DNA of 38,253 nucleotides, taken from contig BRYA01000340.1 in NCBI GenBank assembly GCA_030267965.1, forward strand, positions 62,517-100,769. Reading direction: 5' to 3'. The stretch is from Triparma columacea (lineage: Eukaryota > Sar > Bolidophyceae > Parmales > Triparmaceae). Position numbers and translations under genes: made by a program. Every line of letters begins with the position of its first letter. Position 1 is the first letter of the stretch. The notes beneath the pieces are model-generated. The model worked only from the letters and a program-made list of their open reading frames with translations. It searched no databases and was not told the origin of the DNA. Shown here one piece after another: positions 18,301 through 31,570 of this stretch.

Positions 18301-21300
18301 TGCCCCCTCCTCCTTACATGTCGAATTTTTCCCCTGAGCTGCTCATGATTATCCGTGAGTCCAAGTACCTCGACCGCATGGGCTTCCCTGTCCCCGAGGC
18401 CGCCCTCAACGTCACCCTCCAGGAGGACAAGTACCACCATTACATCATGGACCTTAACCTCATGCTTCGCAACTGCAACCAGGTCATCAAATCTCTTTCC
18501 CCGCTTGAGAAGGAGCTCCTGGAGTTCAAGCTTGACGACATGCTCAAGACTCTCAAGACAGGTGAGACGAGCATAACAATGACAATAACCCTGCTCTTCC
18601 CAGCATTAACCCTATTTTCAAAATCCGTTTCCCTTGTCACTTCGCCCGTCGCAGGATTCACCCCCCTCAACTGGAACTCTCAGCGCATCCCGCATTTCAT
18701 CGACAACTGCAACAAGGAAGTCGAGCGCTTCAAGTCGATCCTTTCTGAGATCAAAAAAAATGCTGTCAGGATCGAGGAGGTCGTAAATGAGATCGAGACA
18801 TCCTTCCTCATCCACCCCACTGACTTCTTTGACTCTTCAGGGAACCAGAAGGCCCCCGTGGATATATCAGAGTTCTACGATATCTTCGAGGCCAAGCGCC
18901 AGTCCATTCTTGAAGACCTCGTCCAGAGGTACCATTCCATCAAGCCGCTCCTTCTCAAGGTCGAAATGATTGTTGCCGACTCTGACAAGGGAATGGCGCC
19001 CCAACTCTCCGGCTACTACAAGTACTGGGAGAAGCGCGTCTTCAACGCCGTCACGACCATGGTCGTTCAATCGATGGCATCCTTCCTTGGCCTCATACAG
19101 GCGAAGGATCTCTCGCCCATTTGTCAGGTGAAAGTTTCCTTGAACGGCAAGGACCTCGTTGTCTCCCCTCAGCTCAGCGACATCCATAAGTACCTCAACA
19201 AGTGCGTCAAGAGCCTCCCCGAGTCTGCCAAGATGTTCATCCGTTGGATGAATGGCACTTGTATCGAGACCCCAGCCAAGCACATGGGGGACGATGACGA
19301 GCCCTTCCTTTACACGTTTTATCAGGACGTCTCAATGAATCCTTACGTCGTCGACATCATGGTGAAGCTCAACCAGTCCCTCTACAAGGTTTTCAACTCC
19401 ATGGAGAAGTACCTCAAGGTCTGGCGCACATACGACACCAAGTACAACCTGTGGAACCCCAAGAGGAAGAACCTCATGGAAAAACTCATCGAGAAGAAGA
19501 ACAGTTGCGTATTCTACGACTCCAGGCTCGCTGAGTACGAGGACTTCTCCACCTCGGTCCTTCCCTCCCCAAGCAACTCGTCTTTCAAGGAGATCGATTT
19601 CCTCAGAATTGATTCTTACAGCGTCGCTATCGGGATCTCCGAGCAGTCTAAGTTGTGGAAGGAGGACTATGGCGAGGCCCTCCACGTCACGTCGAAGAAG
19701 ATCCTCGATTCCTGCCAGGAGAAGATTGACAAGTTCCTTGCTGAAATGTCTCAGGATCCTGCCAACCTCGACGAGCTGAAATTTGTCCTCAACGTGATTG
19801 GAGATATCTCCAACGCCTCTATGGACATGGAGCTCGACTACCTCGACGTCACTGAGCGCTACAAGACCCTTGAACGCTACTCGATCAAGGTCCCTGAGGA
19901 GGAGCTCGCTGCGGCTCTTTCTCTAAAGGACCGTTGGCACAAGCTCTGGGTTGACTCCAAGACGAAGGATCTTCGCCTTGTCGACGTCAAGGACAAGTTC
20001 CGCGAGGTCACCAAGGACGACGCTGTCAATTTCCAGGCCGAGTGCGACGCTGAGATGCGCAAGTTCAGGGACAGCGGTCCTGGATCGCCAAACATCACCC
20101 TCGACGAGGGCCTCGAGATCATGGACCAGTACCACCGCCGTCTCCATGATATGAATCACACGAAGCACGAGACCTCAAACGCCGAGAATTTGTTCAACAT
20201 CCCTGTCACGACCTACGCTTCCCTCTCCGAACTTGAAATCGAGATGGAAAAGCTCGCCAAGATTTACTCCTTGTACTCGGAGTACAAGGAATTCCAAGAG
20301 GCTCAGTCCACTACACTATGGGGAGAGCTCGATGTTGACGTCCTGCAAGAGGGTATCTCGGCCCTCGAGAAGAAGTGCCGCAAGTTCAACAAGGAGGGGA
20401 AGGAGACTGCCACCTTCAAGAACCTTGAGACGTGCGTTTTGGACTTCAAAGAATCCATCCCTCTCATTGTGAATCTTAAGAACGACGCCATGAAGCTCCG
20501 CCACTGGGAGAAGCTCATGGAGGTCACCGGGGTGAAGTTCGAAATGAACCCCAAGACTTTGACCCTCCAGAACATCTTTGCTATGGAACTCAACCAGTTC
20601 CAGGTCGAGGTCGACGAGATTGTTAATGAAGCTGTTCAGGAGCACAAGATCGACATTTCCTTGCAGGAGATCGAGTCTCACTGGAGCAAGACCGCTCTCG
20701 AGCTTAGGAAATACCTCAAGGACGGCAACGACAGGGGTTACATTCTGTGTGCTGCCGATGAAATCAAACTTGAGCTCGAGGACCATATGCTCAACCTGCA
20801 GACAATGTCCGGGTCTAGGTTCGTTCTCATTTTCCAGGACAAGGTCAAGTTATGGGAGAAGCAGCTCAACATCGTCAGCGAGTGCCTTGACATCTGGTTT
20901 GTGGTTCAGCGCAAGTGGATGTACCTTGAGTCCATTTTCATCGGAGCCGAGGACATCCGCCTCCAGCTTCCCGAGGAGGCCAAGAAGTTCGACGCCATCG
21001 ACAAGGCCTTCCGCACGATCATGAAGGCAACGAACGACATGCCGAATGTGGTCAAGGCTTGCAACGCCGAGAACCGCCTCGACACCCTCCTGGGTCTCTC
21101 AGAAAGGTTGGACAAGTGCCAAAAAAGTTTGACGGATTACCTCGACACGAAACGTAATGCGTTTGCCAGGTTCTACTTTATCTCCGACGACGAGTTGCTG
21201 TCGGTTCTGGGATCCTCCGACCCCACTTCGATCCAGGTTCACATGCTGAAACTTTTCGACAACGTCAAGGCGCTTGGCTTTGGAAGGGGAGACAAGAGCA

Positions 21301-24300
21301 TCATTAGCATGTCTTCCTGCGAGAAGGAATCCTTCAGTTGCGTCGACAATGTCGTTATCGAGGGAGCCGTCGAGGAATGGATGACTGCAGTTGAGGCTGA
21401 AATGAAGGCAAGTCTTTGGTACATTACCAAGGAGGCAGTTTTCCGCTACGGAAAGGAGGAGCGCACGGATTGGATCACCGGCGAGACCCTAGGCATGAAT
21501 ACAATTTGCGGGTCTCAAATTTGGTGGACTTGGGAGGTCGAGGATGTCTTCCGCAGGGTCGCCAGGGGCAACAAATATGCCCTGAAGGATCTCGAGCAGA
21601 AGCTCACTAAGGATCTGTCCGACATGGTTGTCATCATTCGTACTCCTTTGGACAAGATCACAAGGAAGAAGGTTAACACCCTCCTTGTCATCGACGTCCA
21701 TGCTCGAGATATTGTCTCAGCTTTCGTTAGGGAAAGTATTCTTAATGCCAAGCAGTTCGAGTGGGAGTCCCAGCTCAGGTTTTACTGGGACAAGGACGAG
21801 GACAATTGCATCATCAAGCAGTGTACCGGAACATTCCGATACGGCTACGAGTACATGGGGCTGAACGGCAGGTTGGTCATCACGCCTTTGACCGACAGGT
21901 GCTACATGACCTTAACTCAGGCCCTGACTTTCAAGTTGGGCGGGAGTCCCGCGGGACCCGCCGGAACTGGAAAGACTGAGACGGTCAAAGACCTGGCCAA
22001 GAGTCTCGCCCTTCCTTGCTTCGTCATAAGTGAGTATATTGCGCTGTCACATTCCCCCCTCACCCATCACCCACCACAACCTTTTCTAACCCCCCCCCAC
22101 CGCCCCCAACCCCCCCCCCACCCCACCCCTTTAGATTGCGGAGAAGGTCTCGATTACAAGGCGATGGGATCTACCTTCTGCGGTCTCGTGCAGGCTGGAG
22201 CATGGGGATGCTTTGACGAGTTTAACCGCATCAACATTGAGGTGCTTTCTGTAGTTTCTGCTCAGCTCAAGGCCATTCAGAACGCTCTCATTTACGACTC
22301 TCCCACGGTTGACATTGGAACGGGGGCATCTGTTGTCGTAAAGCGCGTCGCAGGTTTCGCCACATCTGGAGTTTTCATCACCATGAATCCCGGTTACGCT
22401 GGGCGCACGGAGCTCCCTGACAACCTCAAGGCCCTATTCCGCCCAGTTACCATGATCGTGCCGGACCTTCAGAAGATTGCTGAGAACATGCTTTTCTCTG
22501 AGGGTTTTGACGACTCCAAGTCGCTCGCCAAGAAAATGGTCGTTCTTTACAAGCTCTCCCGCGAGCAGCTTTCTAAGCAGTATCATTACGACTTCGGTCT
22601 CCGTTCAATGAAGACCGTGCTTGTGATGGCCGGTGGCCTCAAGCGCCAGTTCTCGGAAATGTCCGAGGATCTTGTGCTCATGCGTATTCTTCGTGATGCA
22701 AACATGCCCAAGTACATTTTCGAGGACGTTCCTCTCTTTCTCGGCCTCATCAATGATCTTTTCCCCGGCCTCGACTGCCCCCGTGTCGGTTACGAGGACC
22801 TCAACAGGGAGATCGCCAAGGACCTCGAGAAGAATGGTTTCAAGTGTACCGACGAGAAGGTCCATCATGAACAGATTGACAAGTGCGTTCAAATGTTCGA
22901 GACCCAGATTGTCCGTCACACTACAATGATCGTCGGTCCTACTGGAGGAGGAAAGTCTCTCGTTCTGCGCACCTTAGCAAACGCTCGTCTTAAGGCCGAG
23001 GGCACTTCCGTCAAGTCATGGATCATCAACCCTAAGGCTCAGACCATCAATGAACTTTACGGAGTCATGGACCCCACGACTCGTGACTGGACCGACGGCG
23101 TCCTCTCGAGGGTGTTCCGCGAGCTCAACCAGCCTCTCCCTCCTGGAAAAGAGAACGAGATGAGGTGGATCATTTACGACGGAGACGTTGATGCCGTTTG
23201 GGTCGAGAACATGAACTCTGTCATGGACGACAATCGCCTCCTCACTCTTCCCAACGGAGAGCGCATCCGCCTGCAGCCGCACTGCGCAATGATTTGCGAG
23301 GTTTTTGACCTGCAGTATGCCTCCCCCGCTACCATTAGTAGGTGCGGTATGGTGTGGGTTGACCCCAAGAACTTGGGATATCGTCCTTACTACGAGAAGT
23401 GGGTCAGGACAAGGTGCGGCGATGTGTTGGAGGTGGCTCAGGAGCACGAGATCGAGGCTGACCACTTGACTGAGATGTTTGATAAGTACGTCGTGAAGAG
23501 TATAGATTACGTCCTCAAGGGGCTCGTTGATGGCGAGATGGGTGAGAAGCTCAACCAGGTCGTCCCCATCGGGAACATAGACCTCACGAAGCAGCTTTGC
23601 AGTATGCTTGATGCCTTTCTCCCCACAGTTGGGCACGACCTCGACAAGTCCGATGTTGAGAACATTTACATCTACTGCTTGATTTGGTCCGTCGGTGGAC
23701 AGCTTGTCACGGACAGTCGCATCAAGTTTGACAAATTCGTCAAGGACAACTCTTCGGAGAGTCTTCCCGACAAGGTCCTTTACGACTTTTACTACGATAT
23801 CGACCAGCACAGGTGGCTCAACTGGTCAAAAAGGGTCGAGGAGTACGCGGAGCCTTCTCCTTTCCGCTTCTATAACATCATCGTCCCGACAACGCAGAGT
23901 GTCCTCTACACGGACATGCTCGAGAAACTCGCTCCTCTCAAGCCAATCCTTTTCGTTGGCGAGAGTGGAACTGCCAAGACTTTGACGATCGACAACTATA
24001 CGTCTACTCTCCCATCCGAGAAGTTTGCGCGCCTTGCCATAAATATGTCCTCCCGTACGTCCTCCAAGGACGTGCAGAACAACATTGAGGCAAACATCGA
24101 CAAGAGGACGGGCTCAATTTACGGCCCTGCATCAGGGAAGAAGCTCATTGTTTTCGTTGATGACATGAACATGCCCAAGGTCGACGTGTACGGGACCCAG
24201 CAGCCCATCACGCTGCTCCTGACCCTCCTCTCCCACGGCTTCGTCTACGATCGCGACAAGGATCTCCAGCAGAAGATTGTCAAGGACCTTCAGTACATTG

Positions 24301-27300
24301 CTGCCATGGGCCCCCCCGGAGGGGGAAGGAACCCCGTTGACCCCCGCTTCATTGCGCGCTTTAACGTCTTTAACCTCATTGAGCCTACCTCTGAGGTTCT
24401 GCAGAATATCTACAGCAACATCATCACCCATAGGGTTGCGGAGTTCAACGATGGGATCAAGGGAGTTGCAGGCAAGATCACGGACATTTCCTTGAACCTT
24501 TTCTCCTTCATCATGGAGAAACTCCCCCCTACGCCTTCAAAGTTCCACTACATTTTCACCCTCCGTGACATCTCAAGGGTTTACGAGGGCATGTGCATGG
24601 CAACCCCTGACAAGTTCGACAGCAGCTCCTCCTTCGTGCGCCTTTGGAGGAACGAGTGCAACCGTGTTTTCCTCGACAGGCTTGCCACTGAATCTGACTT
24701 CAAGATGGTGAACGAGTACGTGAAGAAAATTATTGGCGACAACTTTCCTGCTGAGGCCGAGTCCACCAACCAGGATCCCGTCATTTTTGGAGACTTCGAG
24801 TTGGCTCTTGGCAGGATAGCCGAGGAGCAGGAGGACCCGAGGCTGTACGCTGACATGGGCACCTACGAGGTCATCAGGAAGACCTTCGACGACATTATGG
24901 ACAACTACAACATGGAGAGGAAACCCATGACGCTCGTTCTCTTCGAGATGGCTCTGGAGCACCTCACTAGGGTCTTAAGGATCATCAAGAACCCCAGAGG
25001 CAACGCGCTACTCATCGGAATCGGTGGCAGCGGAAAACAGAGTCTTACGAAGCTCGCTACCTACACTAGCGGCTACAGCCTCTTTGAACTCACGCTCACG
25101 AGGGGTTATGGCGAGGCTGACTTCAGGGAGTCCTTGAAGGAGTTATACGCCGAACTTTGCGGAGGTCCTGTTGTCTTCCTCTTCACTGACGCCCACGTGG
25201 TGGAGGAGGGATTTTTGGAATTCTTGAACAACATGCTTACAACTGGCATGCAGCCCGCGCTGTTTGCGAATGATGAGAGGGACGCCATGCTGAACAAGAT
25301 CCGTCCCATGGCCAAGGAGGCGGGGGTTGAAGAGACTGCTGACAATCTCTGGAACTTCTTCGTCAACACTTGCCGCAACAATCTCCACATCGTCCTTGCT
25401 ATGTCTCCCAGTGGAGAGAAGCTGAGGGTGAGGTGCAGGAACTTCCCCGGTCTTATTTCGGCGTGCATGATTGACTGGTTCTTCGCTTGGCCCGAGGACG
25501 CCCTGGAAAAGGTGGCGTCCTTCTTCCTGGCCGAGGAGGGCAACATCAAGGACGAGTTCAGGGAGGAGGTCGTGAAGCACATGGTGCTCACCCATCAGAG
25601 CGTGACGAGCAAGGCTGGAGAGTTCAGAGAGGTCCTTCGCCGCCACTACTTTGTCACCCCCAAGAACTACCTGGACTTCATTGCCAATTACAGAGAGCTC
25701 CTGCAGCAGAACATCAAGAAGATCGACATTTCAATTAAGCGTCTTGATGGAGGTTTGACTAAGCTCATTGACGCAGCCGAGGCTGTGGATAGGATGAAGG
25801 TCGAGCTCACCGAGAAGAAGATCGTCGTCGACGCCAAGACTGTCGACGTCAAGGCCTTGATTGTCGTGATTGAGGAGAAGACAGCCGTTGCCACAGTCAG
25901 CGAGAAGGAGGCAGGGGAGAAGAAGGCCGCTGCCGAGATCCAGGCCGCAGAGATTGTAGTCGAGAAGGGCAAGGCCGACGAGGCCCTTAACGAGGCCCTC
26001 CCCGCCGTCGAGGCCGCCGCGGCCGCCCTCGACAACATCAAGAAGGACGACCTTACCGAGCTGAAGCAGTTCAACAACCCCCCCGAGCTTGTCAAACTCA
26101 CCTGTATGATGTGCACGTGCATGAAGCCTACTGGCGAGACGCTGTCTGAGGACTGGGCCGGCAGTAAGAAGATGCTCGGAGACGGCAAGCTTCTTGAAAA
26201 GCTGAAGGGCTACCCCAGGGACAAGATCACTGAGAAGATGGCCAAGGGCGCCAAGAAGTACTTGAAGAACAAGGACCTGACCGTCGAGAACATGGGGAAG
26301 GTCAGTCAGGCCGGTCAAGGTCTGTACGTCTGGGTCGACGCAATCCTCAAGTATCACGACGTCGCGAAGAACGTCGCCCCGCTTAGGGAGAAGGTGAAGA
26401 CGATGGAGAAGCAGCAGGCAAAGACTGAAGCCGAGCTTGCCTCCCTCAACTCCAAGCTCGAAGCACTCAACGCCGAGCTTAAGGAACTCAACGATGGCTT
26501 CGAGAAGGCCAATGGCGAGTTGACTGAGCTCACGGATACCGCCAACATGATGGAGAAGAGGCTCAAGGCCGCCAGTAAGCTCATCGACGGCCTCACCGGC
26601 GAGAGGACGAGGTGGAGCGGAGACATTGATGACTTTAAGGCCGGAAGCGAGAGGCTCGTCGGAGACTGTCTCCTCGGGGCCAGTTTCTTGTCCTACACTG
26701 GTGCCTTCACTGCCGAGTACAGAAGTGACCTGGTCTACAACCTTCTCTCGTCGGATGTTACCGGGAGAAAGATTCCATTGACGGAGGGCTTCAGGGTGGA
26801 GAACCTGCTCACGACCGATGCAATCGTACAGGGGTGGAACGCCGACGGCCTCCCCGCCGACGAGCACAGTATGCAGAATGGAATTTTGACTACCAAGGGC
26901 AGCAGGTTCCCTCTGTGCATCGACCCGCAGCAGCAGGCAGTCACGTGGATCAAGAACACGTACGCCGACCAGCAGCTCAAGGTCAAGACTCTCGGTGAGT
27001 CAGACTTCATGAAGCATTTGGAGCTTGCCATCCAGTTCGGCAACCCCTTCCTCTTCGAGAATGTCGACGAGGAGCTGGACCCCATGCTCGATCCTGTCCT
27101 CGAGAAAAACGTCATCATCGAGGCGGGCGGCAAAGTCATCCAGCTTGGCGACAAGAAGATTGCTTGGGACGAGAACTTTAAGCTTTTCTTCACGAGTAAG
27201 CTTGCCAACCCTGCGTACACCCCGGAGGTCATGGGAAAGGTCAGCCTTATCAACTACGGAGTTACTCTCGACGGGCTTGCGAACCAGCTGCTGAACCAAG

Positions 27301-30074
27301 TGGTGAAGCACGAAAGGCCTGACTTGGAGGAGCAGTATGCCGCCCTTGTCAAGGACATGAGCGAGAACGCCAAGAAGATCGTTGACTTGGAGGACAGTCT
27401 GCTGAAGGAGCTTAGTAACAGTACGGGTAACATCCTCGACAACGAGGAGCTGATCGCCACCCTGGACGAGACCAAGACCAAGGCCGTGGAGATCCAGGGG
27501 AAGCTGGAGGAGAGTCAGTTCACCAAGGACGAGATTAACAAAAATAGGGACATCTATAAGCCCGCTGCGAAGCGCGGCAGTATCTTGTACTTTGCTGCTA
27601 GCGGCCTCAGCCTCATCAACAGCATGTACGAGATAAGTCTCGACAGCTTCTTGACTCAATTCATCACCGCCCTCGACAACGCCAAGAGGGACGTCGTTCT
27701 GGACAACAGGCTGAGGAACCTCATCAGTAGTTGTACCGAGAGCACATACGACTACACGTGCACTGGTATCTTCGAGAAGCACAAGCTCACGTTCAGTTTC
27801 AGGTTGTGCTGCATGATCTTGGAGGGCGATGGAAAGCTGGACACTGTCAGTCTAAACGCCTTCTTGAAGGGAGACACAAGCCTCGATGACGTCAAAGAGA
27901 AGAAGCCTGCTGATGTGGAATGGCTCAGCGATGCGGGATGGAAGGACATGCTGTATTTGTGCACCCTCAATGAAGCCTACGCTGAGGTTTACAAGGACCT
28001 CAAGGCCTCTCCTAGTGACTTCAAGACGTGGTACGACCTCGAGAGCCCCGAGGAGGTCTCCATTCCTGGAGAAGGGGCCTCTAAGCTCAGTGGCATGCAG
28101 AAGCTTGCCGTTACGAGGGTCTTCAGGCCAGATAGGTGCTACAACGCAGTGAAGCTTTTCGTAGCCAAGGAGATGTCGGAGAAGTACGTCCAGCCCCCCG
28201 TCCTCGACTACGAGAGGATCTACAAGAGCAGTAGCGCCCTTACGCCGATGGTCTTCATTTTGAGCCCTGGTGCTGACCCCCAGAGCAGCATCCAGGACCT
28301 CGGTAACGAGTACGGCTTCGTAGCGCCCCAGAAGTTCAAGTTCATTGCCCTCGGGCAGGGTCAGGGACCCCTTGCAATGCAGATGCTGGACAGCGGCTAT
28401 AACAAGGGCTACTGGATTCTCTTGCAGAACTGCCACTTGTTGGTCAAGTGGTTGAGGGACTTGGACAAGAAACTCGAGGCGATGAAAACTCCTCACAAAG
28501 ACTTTAGGTTGTGGCTTACGACCGAGCCAACGGACAAGTTCCCGCTTGGAATTTTGCAGCGGAGTCTCAAGGTCGTGACGGAGCCCCCCGACGGGTTGAA
28601 ACTCAACATGAGGAGCACACTGAGCAAGATCGACCAGAGCATGCTGGATGAGTGCCCTAACGACGTCTTCAGGCCTTGCCTGTTCGTGCTGACCTTCCTC
28701 CATGCCGTCGTACAGGAGAGGAGGAAGTATGGAAAGATCGGCTGGAACGTCAATTACGATTTCAACGAGAGTGACTTCCTCATCAGTAAGAAGCTGGTTA
28801 GTCTGTACTTGACAAAGGCGTACGAGGACGGTGACGAGGTCTTGCCTTGGGGCAGTCTCAAGTACCTGATTGGAGACGCCATGTACGGTGGCAGGGTCAG
28901 TGACGACATGGACAGGAGGGTGCTGGTCACTTATTTGGGAGAGTACATGGGAGACTTTCTCTTTGACGATTGCCAGAAGTTCTTCTTTAGCAGGGACGGC
29001 TACGAGTACGCCCTGCCCGAGGACGCTGACGGAAAGGTGGAAACGTACAGGGAATATGTCGAAAACATGCCCCTGGTCAACAGTCCCGCCGTGTTTGGGC
29101 TGCACCCCAACGCGGAGATCGGCTACTACAACAACGCTACCAAGGGCATGTGGGTCGACCTTATCAGTCTACAGCCCAGAACGAGCGCCGGAGGGGAGGG
29201 CATGAGTAGGGAGGAGCACATTGGCAACGTCGCCAAGGACATCCAAGGCAAGGTGCCCATTCTCAAGCTTGACTTGGGAACCTACGACTTGATGATTGTT
29301 AGGGCGAAGATTTTGGAGAAGAATGACGGCAAACCGCCTACGCCTTGCCAGGTCGTGCTGCTCCAGGAGTTGGAGCGTTGGAACAACCTGACGATGGCCA
29401 TGATGGGAAGTCTCCTGCAGCTGCAGAAGGCGCTTGTCGGAGAGATCGGCATGAGTGATATGCTCGATCAGCTCGGAGACAGCCTATTCAACGGTTTCTT
29501 GCCCGCAAGCTGGTCGAGACTGGCTCCGAGCAGCGACAAGATGCTCGGAAGCTGGATGATTCACTTCACGATGCGGCACAATCAGTATGAGGCCTGGATC
29601 AAGGACGGCGAGCCGGCCTGCCTGTGGCTCTCGGGACTGCACATCCCTGAGAGTTACTTGACTGCGCTGGTTCAGACAACCTGTAGGAGGAAGAACTGGC
29701 CCTTGGACAAGAGTGTCTTCTTTACCAAGGTTACAGACTTTACGGAGGCATCGGAGGTCGGGGACAAGTTGGAAGACGGAAGTTATATTAGCGGCATGTA
29801 CCTTGAGGGCGCGGCCTGGGACATGAAGAGGAGGTGCCTAAGGAGGCAAGACCCCAAGGTCTTGGTAGTATCTCTGCCAATCTTAAGGGTCATCCCCATC
29901 GAGGGAAGCAAGCTCAAGACGCAGGGAACATTCAAGACCCCTGTGTACGTCACCCAGCAAAGGAGGAACGCAAAGGGTGTCGGGTTGGTCTTCGAGGCCG
30001 ACTTGGCGAGCAACGACCATCCGAGTCTATGGGTGCTGCAGGGCGTCGCGTTGGTTCTCAATATCGACACCTAA
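15387..30074 (+). CDS. DNAH10: axonemal dynein heavy chain, DNAH10-like (inner arm I1/f beta)
   Basis: Eight exons: 15387-15431, 15564-15746, 15875-15994, 16108-16698, 16771-17067, 17217-18561, 18655-22029 and 22135-30074; one frame, 4631 aa, normal for the family. The long open frame from 17220 reads through introns 18562-18654 and 22030-22134, both multiples of 3; splicing restores KTGFTPLNWNS and CFVINCGEGLDYK. The tail and linker occupy residues ~1-1900. P-loops: AAA1 GPAGTGKT (1961), AAA2 GPTGGGKS (2253), AAA3 GESGTAKT (2594), AAA4 GIGGSGKQS (2947). AAA1 Walker B is GCFDEFNR (~2009). Stalk ~3188-3474 with the microtubule-binding domain between its helices. AAA2 (NPKAQTINELYGVMDP, DGDVDAVWVENMNSVMDD) and AAA3 (DDMNMPKVD-YGTQQP) match DNAH10 best from memory. 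It powers flagellar bending as part of the two-headed I1 inner arm. Dynein heavy chain is certain; the class is likely. Confidence 0.95.
16742..16770 (+). other. branch point and poly-C tract of a dynein intron
   Basis: TGCTAAC is followed by an uninterrupted run of 18 C and then TTGCAG, in the 72-nt intron 16699-16770. It is the clearest example of the C-tract acceptor type in this window. Confidence 0.85.
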
Positions 30075-30140
30075 TCTTAAACCATATTGTTTAGCTAGAA
30101 CTGTGTGGATCCATTAATTATTAATCAAATAGACAAATAC

Positions 30141-30196
30141 CGAGGGATTGTGCCCGAGAAACGTAAGACGAGGGATTGTGCCTGAGAAACGTAAGA
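30141..30196. repeat. 28-bp tandem duplication downstream of dynein
   Basis: Units 30141-30168 and 30169-30196 differ at one base. Each starts CGAGGGATTGTGCC and ends CGTAAGA. Confidence 0.9.
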
Positions 30197-30283
30197 GTAG
30201 CTTCGGGAGCACTCAAAGCTCACATAACCCTTCAACTCTTCCTGTTTTTTTCATTTTTTTGACTTCGGATAATTTTTACTGTT

Positions 30284-30461
30284 GTGTGGATCCCCAGTGT
30301 ATTTTTAAGTGACTGTACCCAAAGAGACGACTACCACGATCTTCAGGAGCACTTACGCAAATTGTGGGCGAACTACGTCCATAAGTGGAAATACATATCC
30401 GCGAGGTCGTTGTTAATTGTTGAAACCCTTGAAGAACTGGGGCTCAACAAGACGAGGCAGG
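30284..30461 (+). other. possible orphan exon or element remnant
   Basis: An open stretch with balanced, protein-like composition (DDYHDLQEHLRKLWANYV...) ending at CAG|GTAGGT, a plausible donor. Its last ~55 bp recur at 31237-31303, again with TTAG before and CAG|GTAGGT after. I recognise no family. It could be a duplicated exon of an upstream part of the START-like gene or a decayed mobile element. Confidence 0.3.
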
Positions 30462-30530
30462 TAGGTTGCAGGGGAGGATCAACGAAAGAATATAGGCACC
30501 GGTGGGGTGGAACAGTCGTAAAAGTGGCAA
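30404..30530 (+). repeat. direct repeat copy 1 (~130 bp, diverged)
   Basis: Matches 31237-31375, starting at AGGTCGTTGTTA and passing through GAAACCCTTGAAG, CAGGTAGGT and GGATCAACG-AAGAATATAGGC. The distance between copies is about 833 bp. Confidence 0.85.
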
Positions 30531-31236
30531 ATGCCACCCACCACTCGCAGGTGAAGCGGATATCGCCTGTGCTGCAAAGGTAAGACAGGAATCAAGCTGC
30601 CCCGGGAGGGCAGGATTTGGATTTGGTGGAGCTTGCGTGATGAGAGACAGCAGAGGGAAGGCGAGGATCGAGAATCGATGTGTTGGAGGAGCGAAGTTAG
30701 TGCTTGTAGCAACGCGAGTTGCTGAAAGGGCTGCGTTTGGAGATTGGGAAGTGGATTGGACGTCTTTGCTTGCAGAGACATAGTTTGGGTCGTCACAACG
30801 ATGCGAGTGTGGGCTAGTTAATGTCAAATCTGCTACTCTTGTACTAACCCCTTCTTCTCCCGTCTTTGTGTTCTTCATCGCTAAGATCCTCCCCCATTCT
30901 TCGCTTCTCTCATAACCCTTGCAGCATGGTCTATGGGGGGGGTTGACCTCGAGGCCCAGGAGAAGCCGCCGTCGACGAGTCCGGAGGGACCTTAACGTGT
31001 TGCCGTAAAGATTCTCACCCCCCTCTCCCCCCCACGATCGCTGCTCCATCTCAGCAGATCTTGGCGACGGTAACAACGACAAGAAGCAGACCAAGGTGAG
31101 GGAGCAGCACCGCGAGAAGCGTGTGACACGAGCAGTCTTATGTTCATCGATTGTCCTTCTGTTCTTGGGGGTGCTAACGTCTTCATTGCCATACGAACTC
31201 ACCCCCCATTCCCCTCCCTCCCCCTCCTCCTTTGTT

Positions 31237-31375
31237 AGGTCGTTGTTACTTTTTGAAACCCTTGAAGGACTGGGGCTGCAAGGACGTGTGCTGAGCAGGT
31301 AGGTCGCAGGAGAGGATCAACGGAAGAATATAGGCGCCGCTGGGGCGGAGGAGGCGTAAAAAGAGAAAGTGGCAA
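31237..31375 (+). repeat. direct repeat copy 2 (~130 bp, diverged)
   Basis: Partner of 30404-30530. Here the copy is preceded by a pyrimidine tract and TTAG, so it looks like a spliceable exon of ~60 nt followed by its donor. Confidence 0.85.
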
Positions 31376-31570
31376 CAAAAAGACCCTGAGGAGAGAGGCA
31401 GCGATGGAACCTGTTTGTGGGTGTGTCAGAGAGGGCCTAAATGCCGGCTTGAGTGATCGAGGGCAACATATCTCTCAAATATAGGACGGGACCGGCAGTA
31501 TTCTCACTCGCACCAATCGTACCCATGCCCCCACAGATTCTAAATCCCGCGAGAGTTGAGCTCACAGCAC

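Larger units (their letters stand above)
30075..31570. other. 1.5-kb region without a confident gene
   Basis: Between the dynein stop and the first likely ATG of the START-like gene. It holds a 28-bp tandem repeat (30141-30196), a possible exon (30284-30461) and two ~130-bp diverged direct repeats. A minus-strand frame of 252 codons (30444-31202) is open but shows no domain, is Ser/Pro-rich and crosses the repeats, so I do not call it. Upstream exons or the 5' UTR of the START-like gene may lie here. Confidence 0.5.

Noticed and set aside
17541..18440. 299-codon minus-strand ORF rich in Leu and Val
   Set aside because: Antisense of the dynein tail; composition follows from reversed GAG/GAC/AAG codons.
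23016..23810. 264-codon minus-strand ORF
   Set aside because: Antisense shadow of the dynein AAA2-AAA3 region.
25731..29105. Long minus-strand ORFs of 378 and 417 codons opposite the dynein gene
   Set aside because: They are antisense shadows of a strongly C/G-ending coding sequence; the plus-strand frame carries the dynein motifs and these show none.
30444..31202. 252-codon minus-strand ORF
   Set aside because: Ser/Pro-rich, no domain, crosses the region of diverged repeats, no clear splice or start context. Left uncalled.
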